This document shows, piece after piece, positions 17,408 through 29,130 of a DNA stretch of 64,000 nt (positions are counted from its first letter, which is position 1; each line of letters opens with the position of its first letter). A program made the translations under genes and the position numbers. The notes beneath the pieces were generated by a model. It searched no databases. It was given only the letters and a program-made list of their open reading frames with translations, and was not told the DNA's origin. Source of the stretch: Rhizobium lusitanum (GTDB lineage: Bacteria; Pseudomonadota; Alphaproteobacteria; Rhizobiales; Rhizobiaceae); the NCBI RefSeq assembly GCF_014189535.1, contig NZ_CP050308.1, positions 992,001 to 1,056,000 on the forward strand, read 5' to 3'.

Positions 17408-18637
17408 TCAGCCGTTGAGTGTCTTGACCTTGGTCAAATCAGGGAAGATCCGCGTCCAGAGCAGCACGACCGCAATGGTGCCGACGCCGCCGATAATGCC
17501 GGTGAGCACAGGACCAAAAGCGCTGGCGAGCATGCCGGATTCGAATTCACCGAGCTGGTTCGATGTGCCGATAAATAGCGAGTTCACGGCATTGACGCGA
17601 CCACGCATGATATCCGGCGTCAAGAGCTGCACCAGCGAGCTGCGCACCACCACGCTGACCGTATCCGACGCACCGACAACGAACAGCGCCGCAACGGAAA
17701 GGATGATGTTGGTCGAGAGCGCGAAAACAACTGTAGCGACGCCGAAGATGAAGACGGCGATCAGCATCTTCTTGCCGACGTCGCTCTGCAGCGGCCGCCG
17801 CACCAGCCAGATCGACATGACCAGCGCGCCGATGGCAGGTGCCGCGCGCAGCAGGCCAAGCCCCCAGGGGCCGGCATGCAGGATATCGCGGGCGAACATC
17901 GGCAACAGCGCGGTGGCGCCGCCGAGCAGAACCGCGAAGAGATCGAGCGAGATGGTGCCCATCATCACCGGCCGGCTCTTGATGAAGGAAACGCCGGCAA
18001 AAACCGAACTCAGCGTCACCGGCTCGCGTGAGGACGGCTGCTGCCGCTCGACACGGATGGAAATGACATTGACGCTGGCAATGACATACAGCACCGCGGC
18101 CACGAGGAAAGGCGCGACCGGGCTGACGCCGTACAGCAGACCGCCGAGCGACGGACCGATGATGAAGGCTGTCTGCATCATCGAAGTCGAGGTGGCGATC
18201 GCCACTTGCAGCATCGAAGGCGGCACGATGTTCGGCAACAGCGCCGCCATGGTCGGGCGTTCGAAGGCGGTGGCGGCTCCCATGACCGCAACAGCGGCGA
18301 GAATGCCGTGAGGGCCGATCCATTGCTGCCAGACGGCGACGGCCAGCACCAGCGCCGTCAACGCCTCAATCAACTGACAGACGAGGCCGATGCGCCGCCG
18401 GTCGAAACGATCAGCCACATGCCCGACGATGAAGGTCAGGGCCACCATCGGCAGGAACTGGCAAAGGCCGACCAGGCCAAGATAGAAAGCGCTATGGGTC
18501 TGATCGTAGATCATCCAGCCCATGGCAACGGTGACGGACTGGAAGCCGATGGAGGAAAAGACGCGGGAAGCGGCGAAGGAACGGTATCCGGGATGACCGA
18601 GCGCGCTTGTCCGGTCTTGGCTCTGCAGGGTGTCCAT
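17408..18637 (-). CDS. MFS exporter, EntS/MFS_3-like
   Basis: This 409-residue integral membrane protein has about 12 transmembrane helices. It carries the loop 2-3 signature GHVADRFDRRRIGL and the paired helix segment GAATAFERPTMAALLPNIVP seen in the enterobactin-exporter (EntS) branch. It probably exports a small hydrophilic compound or siderophore; no siderophore genes lie nearby. The start at 18637 follows a weak AAGAAAG site, with 18682 as alternative. It ends without a clear terminator. Confidence 0.85.
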   Translation of the reverse strand: MDTLQSQDRTSALGHPGYRSFAASRVFSSIGFQSVTVAMGWMIYDQTHSAFYLGLVGLCQFLPMVALTFIVGHVADRFDRRRIGLVCQLIEALTALVLAVAVWQQWIGPHGILAAVAVMGAATAFERPTMAALLPNIVPPSMLQVAIATSTSMMQTAFIIGPSLGGLLYGVSPVAPFLVAAVLYVIASVNVISIRVERQQPSSREPVTLSSVFAGVSFIKSRPVMMGTISLDLFAVLLGGATALLPMFARDILHAGPWGLGLLRAAPAIGALVMSIWLVRRPLQSDVGKKMLIAVFIFGVATVVFALSTNIILSVAALFVVGASDTVSVVVRSSLVQLLTPDIMRGRVNAVNSLFIGTSNQLGEFESGMLASAFGPVLTGIIGGVGTIAVVLLWTRIFPDLTKVKTLNG

Positions 18638-18786
18638 TGGTCTTTCTTCGGTTCCGCGCACAGGGAACGGAACGATCTTCATGGGAAATATGAGATATTG
18701 AGTTGAGTTCCCTGCTCTGCCCGAACACGGCAATTGTCAACCGCGTTTTTGTTTCGATCAGCCTTCTGCTCGAAAAAGACATCAGG

Positions 18787-19479
18787 CTAGAGATCAAAAC
18801 GTGGTGAAGAGCGGCTGAGCAGCGCGGTCTTTGCCTTGGTCTTCCATACAGCGGCAAGCTCCGCAGCAATGGTCTCAATCAGCCTCGGCACATCACGACC
18901 AGCCGTTTCATGCATCGCCTCGGCAACGATCAGCACCGATCGTGTATCCGCGCGAACGGCGGAAAGACCGCTTTGCCGATTGGTCCAGCGCCGCGCATGC
19001 GCCCGCTCAGCGCCATCGGCAAAAATCACTTCACGCAGTTCCGGATGCTCCGTCTCGCCGGAGAAGGTCAGATAGGTCTCACGCCCTGTCGCATGTCGGA
19101 CTTCGAGATTGCCCGAAATCTTCTCCAAATCGAACACGGCGATTGGAATGGCAAAAGCGATGGAGATGGCATTGCACAGATCGATCAGCGGGTGCAGTTG
19201 CGGCAGCGATTTTTCCTGGCGGAAGCGGCGAAGCAGCGCTTCGGAGGCACAGCGATACTGCGTCGGCTTCAGTCCCATCTTCGAAAAGCTACGCCGCCAG
19301 GCCTGTATCTCCGGCATTTCGCTTTCCGAACCCGCCGCCAGCCGCTGCTCGGCAATGGCATGGAATTTTGCGACGGGATCAGTGACGACGGCATTCGCCG
19401 TAATCCCTTCGACAAAGAGCACACCGGGGACCAGATCGGGGAATTCGCTCCACATCTCGTTCGAATGGCGGAAATACAT
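18787..19479 (-). CDS. B3/B4 tRNA-binding-domain protein
   Basis: This 230-residue cytoplasmic protein has the B3/B4 domain otherwise found in the beta subunit of phenylalanyl-tRNA synthetase, here freestanding. Diagnostic segments are EIQAWRRSFSKMGLKPTQYRCASEALLRR, SLPQLHPLIDLCNAISIAFAIPIAVFDLEKI and LTFSGETEHPELREVIFAD. Freestanding members are thought to deacylate mischarged tRNA or related esters. The ATG at 19479 has GGAAAAG upstream. The next gene upstream is a divergently oriented-in-function AraC regulator on the same strand. Confidence 0.88.
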   Translation of the reverse strand: MYFRHSNEMWSEFPDLVPGVLFVEGITANAVVTDPVAKFHAIAEQRLAAGSESEMPEIQAWRRSFSKMGLKPTQYRCASEALLRRFRQEKSLPQLHPLIDLCNAISIAFAIPIAVFDLEKISGNLEVRHATGRETYLTFSGETEHPELREVIFADGAERAHARRWTNRQSGLSAVRADTRSVLIVAEAMHETAGRDVPRLIETIAAELAAVWKTKAKTALLSRSSPRFDL

Positions 19480-19562
19480 GGCTTTTCCTTCTGCGCGGTT
19501 CTGATTTGCCGCCGCAGAAAAGCCCGTCGTCATTGCCGGGTCTTGAACAAAATTGCATGGAT

Positions 19563-20372
19563 CTAGCAGGCAGCCGCCGCATAGGCGCCGGGCGATATGC
19601 CGAAATTGCGCACGAAGAGGCGTGTCATGTGACTTTGATCCGCAAAGCCACTGGCAAAGGCCGCCTCGGCCAACGGCGTGCCCGCCGCGATCAACCGCCG
19701 CGCCGCGTGGATACGGCGCTGCAGCAGATAGGCATGGGGCGTCAGCCCCGTCACTTTGGTGAATGCGCGCAGGAACTGGAAATGGCTCAGCCTGCAGGCG
19801 TCAGCAAGTTCAGCAAGCGTCAGAGGAGCTGAAGGATCGTCCTCGATCAGATCGCGAGCGCAGCCGATAGAGGCAGGAACGGCAATAGCCCGCGATGTCC
19901 GCGCGCCCTCGCCCATCACAGCCGCAACCAGCGATAACAGCAGCCCATCGCGCAACAGCGCATCCTGCGGCTCGGAATTGCCGACCAAGAGTGGGAACAG
20001 GGCTTTGAACCATGCCACAACTTGGCTGCTGCGGATGACAGGCGACGGAAACTCCACCTCGCCTATCCCACCCTCGCCGATATCCCTCAACAGATCGCCG
20101 ATCAGCGGCGGATCGAAATGAAGCATCGTCCAGGTCCGGCTCTCACCGATGGGCATGCCGTCATGGACCTCATTCGGATTGAAGCAGATGACATCTCCGG
20201 CCTCGGCCCGCACCAGTCCGCGCCCGCTCAGCGAAGCATGCGCGCCAGATTCGATGATGCCGATGCCGAATTGGTCGTGCGTATGCTTTGGAAAGCTGTA
20301 GCCCGTTTCGGCTTTCACGGCCTTGATGCCTGCCACATGAGAGCGAAACATCTTGAACTGGCCGGTCTTCAT
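19563..20372 (-). CDS. AraC-family transcriptional regulator
   Basis: This 269-residue protein has an N-terminal cupin arm (FPKHTHDQFGIGIIESG, with GDVICFNPNEVHDG) that binds an effector, and a C-terminal pair of AraC helix-turn-helices (LTLAELADACRLSHFQFLRAFTKVTG and LAEAAFASGFADQSHMTRLF). The cupin arm resembles regulators of amino-acid exporter and EamA genes, and an EamA transporter gene lies 47 nt upstream on the same strand, so the two may be linked in function (inference). Confidence 0.92.
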   Translation of the reverse strand: MKTGQFKMFRSHVAGIKAVKAETGYSFPKHTHDQFGIGIIESGAHASLSGRGLVRAEAGDVICFNPNEVHDGMPIGESRTWTMLHFDPPLIGDLLRDIGEGGIGEVEFPSPVIRSSQVVAWFKALFPLLVGNSEPQDALLRDGLLLSLVAAVMGEGARTSRAIAVPASIGCARDLIEDDPSAPLTLAELADACRLSHFQFLRAFTKVTGLTPHAYLLQRRIHAARRLIAAGTPLAEAAFASGFADQSHMTRLFVRNFGISPGAYAAAAC

Positions 20373-20419
20373 GCGCCTCGCCCTTCAACCCTGCTGAAAG
20401 CTGTCGGCCGAAGCATATA

Positions 20420-21391
20420 TCACGTCTCCGGCCTGTCCTGCGCGGTCGTCGTGAGCGCTGCCTGCGTATTGGCCGTGACGGCCGCCGGCAAAGGCGTGCC
20501 GCGCTTGCGCTCACGCGCCAGCGTCAGCAGGCCGGAGAAAATGATGAGGACGATGCCGAGCGCCATGGGCAGATCGATGCTGTCGTTGAACAGCAGGTAG
20601 CCGAAAGCAATCGCCCAGATCATCTGGCTGTATTGCGGCGGCGCGACAAGGTTAGCCGGAGCCATCTGCGCGGCAAGCAGTAACAGCACACTGCCAGCAG
20701 CGCCAAGCAGCCCATAGCTCGCCAAAAACATCCATTGCCAAGGGGTCGGCATGGTTACTTCGGACAGCATGAGAAAACCGCTGACGATGAGCGTGCCGAA
20801 CAGGCCCGCGCCATAAAGCGAAATTCGCTTCTCCTTCGCCCCGAGCGCACGATTGACGACAATCGAGATCGCAGCCGCCAAGCCGCCGATCGCGGCGCAG
20901 AGATGGCCGATCGAAAGCTCGCGAAAGCCAGGCCGCAGCACGATGAGAACGCCGATAAAGCCGAGTGTCACCGCCGTCCAGCGCTGCCAGCGGACATCCT
21001 CCTTCAAGAAGATGACCGACAGAATCGTGACGAAGGAGGGCAACAGAAACAGCAGCGCGAAAGCTTCCGCCATCGGCAGCTTGGTAAAGGCGACGATGGA
21101 ACAAATGGCGCCGGTCGCGCCGCAGACGAAGCGCAGCATCCATAAAGGCCGGTTCGACGTCTTCACCATATCCAGCCAGTCATCGTCGCGCTTCTTCAGG
21201 AACGGGACGGCGACGAGGCCGAAAAGCGCGCCGATGAAGGCCACTTGATAGGACGGAACCGTCCCATGCAGCATCTTGATCGACGCATCGCTGAAGGCGA
21301 AGACGGCATAGGACGCGAACGCCACCAGGACGCCGCGAAGCGTGGAATGGCCGGCGGCCAAGGATTTGGAATCGGCAGTGATCGATGTCAT
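20420..21391 (-). CDS. EamA/DMT-family transporter
   Basis: This 323-residue protein has ten predicted transmembrane helices forming two EamA repeats (about 15-150 and 160-300). The first repeat ends with the LFLLPSFVTILSVIFLKEDVRW segment and the second with QYSQMIWAIAFGYLLFNDS, the conserved positions of the family. It likely exports an amino acid or other metabolite. Start at ATG 21391 was preferred to 21526, whose extra 45 residues are not membrane-like. The C-terminal tail is Thr/Ala-rich and cytoplasmic. Confidence 0.88.
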   Translation of the reverse strand: MTSITADSKSLAAGHSTLRGVLVAFASYAVFAFSDASIKMLHGTVPSYQVAFIGALFGLVAVPFLKKRDDDWLDMVKTSNRPLWMLRFVCGATGAICSIVAFTKLPMAEAFALLFLLPSFVTILSVIFLKEDVRWQRWTAVTLGFIGVLIVLRPGFRELSIGHLCAAIGGLAAAISIVVNRALGAKEKRISLYGAGLFGTLIVSGFLMLSEVTMPTPWQWMFLASYGLLGAAGSVLLLLAAQMAPANLVAPPQYSQMIWAIAFGYLLFNDSIDLPMALGIVLIIFSGLLTLARERKRGTPLPAAVTANTQAALTTTAQDRPET

Positions 21392-21522
21392 CGGATTGTG
21401 CAATGCAAAGGGAGGGAAGTTGAATCGCGTAGCTGCGAGCAATTGTATGATGAAATGGGCCGAATTTCGATCGGCGCTGAAATAAACTATTGTTTCAAAG
21501 CGATGGGGCCGGTGTTGCCAGA

Positions 21523-22980
21523 TCAAAACTTAGGCAAGCCAAGTCTGTCGAGCTGGCTTCTCGGGATACGGCCAACAACAGCGTGCGAAAAGGCGACGAC
21601 CTTCAAAGCGGCGTCGTCCACCTGGCACGTAAACTTGACCTGCTGCCAACCTTTGGGCGTTTCTACCGCCAGTCCATCACCAAAAGCTCCAGTATTCGTC
21701 AACATGGTAGGAGAGAGAGCGGAGTTAAGATAATTGCCAAATTGTGCCAGCGCCTCGCTACGACAAAGAGACCGAATGCGATCGCGCCGCGGCAGCTCTT
21801 TCCAGGCATCGTAGTCACTCTTGGACAACTTGGCCATTTCGCTGCCGGAATAGAGTTTCTTGACCTGTGTGAGTTGTCCCTTCTCTCCACCCGACTTGGC
21901 CTTGGCGGCTTGCTGTTGTGGTTCGGTGACGAAGGACGTTCCGTTCGCCGGAGTGCTTTTATTGTCCGACGCAGCCTGCTCTTTTGACGGCGGTTGCGAT
22001 TGGGGACCGGCAACGGTCGGCACAGTGATTTGCTGATCGACCTTGTTGTCGGCGGATGACGGCTGTTGTTGCGGGTCGGGAACAGCGGCATTCGCTTGCT
22101 CCGTCTCGGGGTCAGATGTCGCCGCCGCCTTCTCCTGCGTGTCCGTGCCATCCTGGTCCGTCGCCGGAGCTTCCGGCTGGGCCACTTGCGCATCCGAAGG
22201 CTGGTCCGTCGCAAGCTCCTTCGGCTTCGGCATGGAGGCAGGATCGCGGGAATTGGGGTCGACTACCGGCGAAGCAGCCTTGGCTTGCTCGGCGGGCTTA
22301 TCGGGTGCTGCCTGCGTCTGTTGCGGCTCCGGTTTAGGATCGGTGGCCGGCGACGCGGCATTGGCTTGATTGGCTTGTACGCTTGGCTCCGGTTGAGGGC
22401 TGGATTCCTGCTGTTCCGGTTGGGCGTTGGGCTCTTTGGCGGGTGACACGGTGGCCTGATCTTCGGTCTGGCCATCGTTCGGAGTTGGCATGGCATTCGT
22501 CTGCGCCGACGCATCCGCCTTTTGTGTCGTTGAGGAATCCTTCTCCTCCCCCTTCATGTCTGGAAGGGGTGTCTCTTCTGCCGAGGCCTGCTGTTCGGGC
22601 TTCGGCGCAGGCGTGTTGGAGTTCTGCTCGCTGGTGGTAGCGTCAGCCTTCTTGTCCTGCTGATCCGACTGCGCCTTGGGGTCGCCCGCCTTCTGCGCCG
22701 GGGCCGGCTGTTTCTGCGCTTCCGCCTGCTGCGTCTTCTCGTCCGGCCTGGGTGTTGGCGTCGGAACCTGTCCAGAAGCCTCCTTCGGCTTCGTAGCGTT
22801 CTCCTGCTGCTCCTGTGGCTGGGGCACAAGCTCGACGTTGACATTCTCTTCCGGCGTGGCTTGCGGCGGCATCATCAACGGCCGCAGCAGGAAGACAGCC
22901 GCCAGCGCGACATGCAGCAGGATCGACAAGGCAAAGCCTCGTCCGATCTTCCTATCCTGCTTTGTCGTGGCCTGTTCCAT
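21523..22980 (-). CDS. TonB-like DUF930 protein with long Pro/Gln/Glu linker
   Basis: This 485-residue protein has an N-terminal cytoplasmic stub, one membrane anchor (GFALSILLHVALAAVFLL, residues 15-32) and a TonB-like NVNVELVPQP start of the periplasmic part. Residues 50-375 are a low-complexity chain rich in Pro, Gln, Glu, Ala and Lys. The last 110 residues (LYSGSEMAKLSKSDYDAWKE, RDRIRSLCRSEALAQF, FTCQVDDAALKVVAFSHAV) form the alphaproteobacterial DUF930 domain, with two cysteines likely bonded. It is probably a periplasm-spanning protein; its partner is unknown. Confidence 0.82.
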   Translation of the reverse strand: MEQATTKQDRKIGRGFALSILLHVALAAVFLLRPLMMPPQATPEENVNVELVPQPQEQQENATKPKEASGQVPTPTPRPDEKTQQAEAQKQPAPAQKAGDPKAQSDQQDKKADATTSEQNSNTPAPKPEQQASAEETPLPDMKGEEKDSSTTQKADASAQTNAMPTPNDGQTEDQATVSPAKEPNAQPEQQESSPQPEPSVQANQANAASPATDPKPEPQQTQAAPDKPAEQAKAASPVVDPNSRDPASMPKPKELATDQPSDAQVAQPEAPATDQDGTDTQEKAAATSDPETEQANAAVPDPQQQPSSADNKVDQQITVPTVAGPQSQPPSKEQAASDNKSTPANGTSFVTEPQQQAAKAKSGGEKGQLTQVKKLYSGSEMAKLSKSDYDAWKELPRRDRIRSLCRSEALAQFGNYLNSALSPTMLTNTGAFGDGLAVETPKGWQQVKFTCQVDDAALKVVAFSHAVVGRIPRSQLDRLGLPKF

Positions 22981-23317
22981 CGCTCAGCGAACGGCTCGCC
23001 GGGCAAAAGCAGCCGATGGGAAAACGCATATCAATTTCATCAGAACCTTACCGAAAACGCCAGATCGAGCGGCGACAGACACCCGACATATGGTGGGCAA
23101 CAATGCGGCCCGAAAGAGGCAATAGCGAAAAGCCAGCTTGTCAGGCCCTCGCCCCCTCCGCAATGCCTCGAAAACACACCTGCGTGATCACGCCATATAG
23201 CATGCGATGCCAACTGCCGGTTTCCGCCAATAGCCGTAAAACAAGCTCTTTGGCAGCAAACAAAAACCCGGCTCGCATTCACGAACCGGGTTTTGATTTT
23301 GTAACGGTAGAAACCGC
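22981..23317. other. Intergenic region between rpoD and the DUF930 gene
   Basis: It holds the promoter side of the DUF930 gene and the rpoD terminator at 23263-23294. Short frames here lack ribosome sites and family resemblance. No other repeat is seen. Confidence 0.5.
23263..23294 (-). terminator. rpoD intrinsic terminator
   Basis: AAAACCCGG pairs with CCGGGTTTT, extended by a few bases around one mismatch. The minus-strand copy ends in GGGTTTTTGTTTG. It lies 24 nt after the rpoD stop codon. Confidence 0.9.
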
Positions 23318-25384
<2,067 letters not shown>

Positions 25385-25830
25385 CTCTATATCGTCGCTT
25401 TCCCTGACGCTTAAAACTTATACGCGGTGAATAACCGCTCTGGCCCGGCGCGCCTCGCACCAGCCCCGAATCACAGACGAAGACCTAACGGATTGACCTT
25501 TAATGCCTGATTAACCACGATCGCCGGCACCGGACAGCAAAGCTGGATTGCGTTTGGATTTCCGGCCATGGTGCATGATGATCCGCCTGATCCAGTTTAC
25601 CGTTTTTCTGAAGACAAACGGTGATTCCTACAATTTTTGCCTACGTCAAGCTTTTCCAGCAAAAAAGCCTGTTAAAATCGTGAAAAAGCCTTATCCACAG
25701 GCTCCGCACGCCGGAAACAATAGTTTCCCGTATTTAGGAAGTCCCCGCACGATGACAAGAGCAGCCTTGTCAAACGTCAGCATTTCCGTTGTTTGCGGAC
25801 TATACTGATGCCATCAAGCCACAAATAAGC
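25385..25830. other. rpoD upstream region with a consensus DnaA box
   Basis: About 446 bp between rpoD and tdh, which both read leftward, so it should carry the rpoD promoter and any tdh terminator. A perfect DnaA-box sequence, TTATCCACA, occurs at about 25691-25699. A/T-rich runs flank it. I could not place a -35/-10 pair with confidence. Confidence 0.5.
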
Positions 25831-26868
25831 TCAAATCCAGTCCATTACCACCTTGCCGGAGTTGCCGGAACGCATCGCTTCGAACCCTTCGCGGAAATCA
25901 TCGATGCCGATACGATGAGTGATGACCTGCGAGACGTCGAGCCCGCCCTGAACGAAGGCGATCATCTTGTACCAGGTCTCGAACATCTCACGGCCGTAGA
26001 TGCCCTTCAGGTTCAGCATCTTGAAGATCACCTTATTCCAGTCGATCTCGAAGCCGGCCGGCGCGATGCCAAGAATGGCAATCTTGCCGCCATTGTTCAT
26101 CTTGTCGATCATGTCGCGGAAGGCGGGAGCAGCACCCGACATTTCCAGACCGACGTCGAAACCCTCGGTCATGCCGATGGACTTCATCACATCGGCAAGA
26201 TTTTCCTTCGAGGCATCGACGACATGGTCGATGCCGACCTTACTGGCGAGCGCCAATCGGTTCGGATTGATATCGGTGATAACAACCTTGCGCGCGCCGG
26301 ACCGCTTGGCGACCATGGCGCCCATGATGCCGATCGGCCCGGCACCGGTGACCAGCACGTCCTCGCCGACCAGATCGAAGGACAGTGCCGTATGCACGGC
26401 GTTGCCGAAGGGATCGAAGATCGCGGCCACTTCATCCGGAATATCGTCGGGGATCGGCACGACGTTGGATTCCGGAATACAGACGAATTCGCCAAAGGAG
26501 CCTGGGCGGTTGACGCCGACGCCGAGCGTGTTGCGGCAGAGATGCCCCCTGCCCGCCCGGCAATTGCGGCATTTGCCGCAGACGATATGCCCCTCGCCGG
26601 AGACACGCTCTCCGACATGATATTTCGTCACCGCCGAGCCGACCTCAGCAATCTCGCCGCAAAATTCATGACCGACGACCATCGGCACCGGAATGGTCTT
26701 CTGCGCCCATTGATCCCAGTTCCAGATATGCACATCCGTGCCGCAGATCGCCGACTTCCTGACCCGGATCAACACATCGTTCGGCCCGACCTCGGGAACA
26801 GGAACATGCTCCATCCATAGTCCGACTTCAGGCTTCGATTTGACCAGCGCCTTCATCATGTTCGACAT
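25831..26868 (-). CDS. tdh: L-threonine 3-dehydrogenase
   Basis: This 345-residue zinc-dependent medium-chain dehydrogenase oxidises L-threonine to 2-amino-3-ketobutyrate with NAD+. Catalytic zinc ligands are in [10 protein letters not shown] and [12 protein letters not shown]; structural-zinc cysteines follow in [15 protein letters not shown]. The Rossmann motif is [15 protein letters not shown] near residue 170. Normal family length is about 341-345. It starts 21 nt after kbl, forming the kbl-tdh operon in which kbl uses the product directly. Confidence 0.96.
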   Translation of the reverse strand: MSNMMKALVKSKPEVGLWMEHVPVPEVGPNDVLIRVRKSAICGTDVHIWNWDQWAQKTIPVPMVVGHEFCGEIAEVGSAVTKYHVGERVSGEGHIVCGKCRNCRAGRGHLCRNTLGVGVNRPGSFGEFVCIPESNVVPIPDDIPDEVAAIFDPFGNAVHTALSFDLVGEDVLVTGAGPIGIMGAMVAKRSGARKVVITDINPNRLALASKVGIDHVVDASKENLADVMKSIGMTEGFDVGLEMSGAAPAFRDMIDKMNNGGKIAILGIAPAGFEIDWNKVIFKMLNLKGIYGREMFETWYKMIAFVQGGLDVSQVITHRIGIDDFREGFEAMRSGNSGKVVMDWI

Positions 26869-26889
26869 GATCTGTCGTCTCCATCCGAT

Positions 26890-28077
26890 TCAAATGATTC
26901 CGAGTTCCCGTCCCGCCTCGGCGAAAGCAGCAATAGCGCGCTCCACGTCGGCCTTCGAATGTGCAGCCGACATCTGCGTGCGGATACGCGCCTGCCCCTT
27001 CGGCACGACGGGGAAGGAAAAGCCGACCACGTAGACACCCTTTTTCAGCATCAGCGCCGCCATCTCCTGCGCCACTTTCGCGTCGCCGAGCATGACGGGA
27101 ATGATCGGATGATCGGCGCCAGCCAGCGTAAAGCCAAGCTTGGTCATTTCGCTGCGGAAAAACTCGGCATTGCCGCGGAGACGATCGCGCAGTGCGTCAC
27201 CATTATCGATGAGGTCGAAGACCTTCAGCGAGGCAGCCGCGATGACTGGCGCCAGCGTATTGGAGAAGAGGTAGGGGCGCGAACGCTGCCGCAGCCACTC
27301 GACGATCTCGGCCTTCGCCGAGGTATAGCCGCCCGATGCGCCGCCTAGCGCCTTGCCGAGCGTACCGGTGATGATGTCAATCCGGCCCTCAACGCCGCAG
27401 TATTCAGGCGAACCACGGCCATGCTCGCCGACAAAACCGACCGCGTGACTGTCATCGACCATGACCATGGCGCCATATTTTTCTGCAAGATCGCAGACGC
27501 CGCCGAGATTGGCGATGATGCCATCCATGGAGAAGACGCCGTCGGTGGCAATCAGCTTGAAGCGGCTGCCCTCGGCCTTCTTCAGTTCTTCCTCCAATGC
27601 CGCCATGTCGTTGTTGGCATAGCGAAACCGCTTCGCCTTTGAGAGGCGCACGCCATCGATGATCGAGGCATGGTTAAGCGCGTCGGAGATGATCGCATCC
27701 TCCTCCGACAGCAGTGTCTCGAACAGCCCGCCATTGGCATCGAAGCAAGAGGAGTAGAGGATCGTATCCTCCATACCGAGGAAGGACGATATCCGCGCCT
27801 CGAGCTGCTTGTGCTCCTCTTGCGTGCCGCAAATGAAGCGTACTGAGGCCATCCCGTAGCCGTAGCGATCGAGCGCCGTCTTCGCGGCCTCGGCCAACTC
27901 GTCATTGTCGGCGAGACCAAGATAGTTGTTGGCACAGAAATTCAACACCCGATCGCCGCTGGCGACCGTAATCTCCCCCGCCTGCTTCGAGGTGATGACG
28001 CGCTCGGACTTATAGAGCCCCACCTCTTTCAAGCCGGCGAGTTCCGTACGCAAGTGAGATATGAACGTAGGGGTCAT
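26890..28077 (-). CDS. kbl: Glycine C-acetyltransferase (2-amino-3-ketobutyrate CoA ligase)
   Basis: This 395-residue PLP enzyme of the alpha-oxoamine synthase family splits 2-amino-3-ketobutyrate with CoA into glycine and acetyl-CoA. The PLP lysine lies in [27 protein letters not shown] near residue 45 and [17 protein letters not shown] near 205 are family hallmarks. The ATG at 28077 gives the family's usual length, so the longer frame to 28188 was discarded. With tdh downstream it forms a two-step threonine-to-glycine pathway. Confidence 0.96.
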   Translation of the reverse strand: MTPTFISHLRTELAGLKEVGLYKSERVITSKQAGEITVASGDRVLNFCANNYLGLADNDELAEAAKTALDRYGYGMASVRFICGTQEEHKQLEARISSFLGMEDTILYSSCFDANGGLFETLLSEEDAIISDALNHASIIDGVRLSKAKRFRYANNDMAALEEELKKAEGSRFKLIATDGVFSMDGIIANLGGVCDLAEKYGAMVMVDDSHAVGFVGEHGRGSPEYCGVEGRIDIITGTLGKALGGASGGYTSAKAEIVEWLRQRSRPYLFSNTLAPVIAAASLKVFDLIDNGDALRDRLRGNAEFFRSEMTKLGFTLAGADHPIIPVMLGDAKVAQEMAALMLKKGVYVVGFSFPVVPKGQARIRTQMSAAHSKADVERAIAAFAEAGRELGII

Positions 28078-28339
28078 GGTCGCATTCCGATGCTGGTCAC
28101 AGTGCCTAACTAGCCAAGAAATAACACAGGATTCGGCCGCTTGCTGCATCCAGCAGCGGCAAAATGCGTAGCGCCGTGGCGCTGGCACGATATGGGGGCA
28201 AGTTCGATATTATCTGTCAAACCGAACGAAAAACACGCAAGTTCTCAGCCTCCCCCGTCAATTGCTATTGCAAAAATTACTTGACTGAGTCCATTATTTT
28301 GCCGCAAGTCGATGTTGATCTCAGTAGAAGGGGAGAGCC

Positions 28340-29110
28340 ATGGGCATAGTTCACAGATTCTCCCTCGCGGGCCGGGTCGCACTCGTCACCGGTGGCGGAC
28401 GCGGCCTCGGGTTTGAAATGGCGCAGGCGCTTGCCGATGCGGGAGCGTATGTCATCGTCAATGGGCGCACGGCCGCGACGCTAGACCGCGCCGTCGAAGC
28501 CATACAAGCAACAGGCGGCATGGCCGAAGCCGCCGCCTTCGACATTGCCGACCGCGAGGCGCAGCGCGCGGCGATGGCGGATATCGAGAAAAACCACGGC
28601 CGGCTCGACATACTGATCAACAATGTCGGCGCCCGCGACAGGCGCCCGCTGGCCGATTTCGATGATGACGCGATCCTCGCTTTGCTCAACACGGATCTGG
28701 CCGCCTCGATCATGCTCTCCCGTGATGCCGCCCGCCTGATGAAACAACGCAATCATGGACGCCTGATCTCGGTCACCTCGATCAGCGGCCAAGTCGTCAT
28801 GCCCGGCGACTGCGTCTACCCCGCAGCCAAGCAGGGGCTGACCGGCCTGATGCGTGGCATGGCCGTGGAATTCGGCCCATATGGCATTACCAGCAATGCT
28901 ATCGCTCCGGGCTGGTTCGCGACGGAAACCAACGCCGCAATGGCAGCAAATGAGGAACTGATCCCCTTCGTGCGCCAGCGCATTCCGGTTCAGCGCTGGG
29001 GACGGCCGGAGGAGATCGCAGGCGCCGCCTTGTTTCTCGCCAGCGACGCCGCCTCCTTCGTGAACGGCCATGTCCTGACCGTCGACGGCGGCATGACCGT
29101 CAGGATGTGA
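28340..29110 (+). CDS. Short-chain dehydrogenase, gluconate 5-dehydrogenase-like
   Basis: This 256-residue classical SDR shows TGGGRGLG (NAD(P) binding, residues 17-24), INNVGARD, the catalytic serine in TSISGQ and YPAAK, and the C-terminal FVNGHVLTVDGGM. The N-terminal FSLAGRVALVTGGGRGLG and QGLTGLMRGMAVEFG segments are typical of gluconate 5-dehydrogenases (IdnO), but substrate calls within SDRs are weak. GGGGAGAG lies about 7 nt before the ATG. It converges with recQ, 20 nt away. Confidence 0.88.
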   Translation: MGIVHRFSLAGRVALVTGGGRGLGFEMAQALADAGAYVIVNGRTAATLDRAVEAIQATGGMAEAAAFDIADREAQRAAMADIEKNHGRLDILINNVGARDRRPLADFDDDAILALLNTDLAASIMLSRDAARLMKQRNHGRLISVTSISGQVVMPGDCVYPAAKQGLTGLMRGMAVEFGPYGITSNAIAPGWFATETNAAMAANEELIPFVRQRIPVQRWGRPEEIAGAALFLASDAASFVNGHVLTVDGGMTVRM

Positions 29111-29130
29111 ATGGGCCTAGCGCCCAAACG

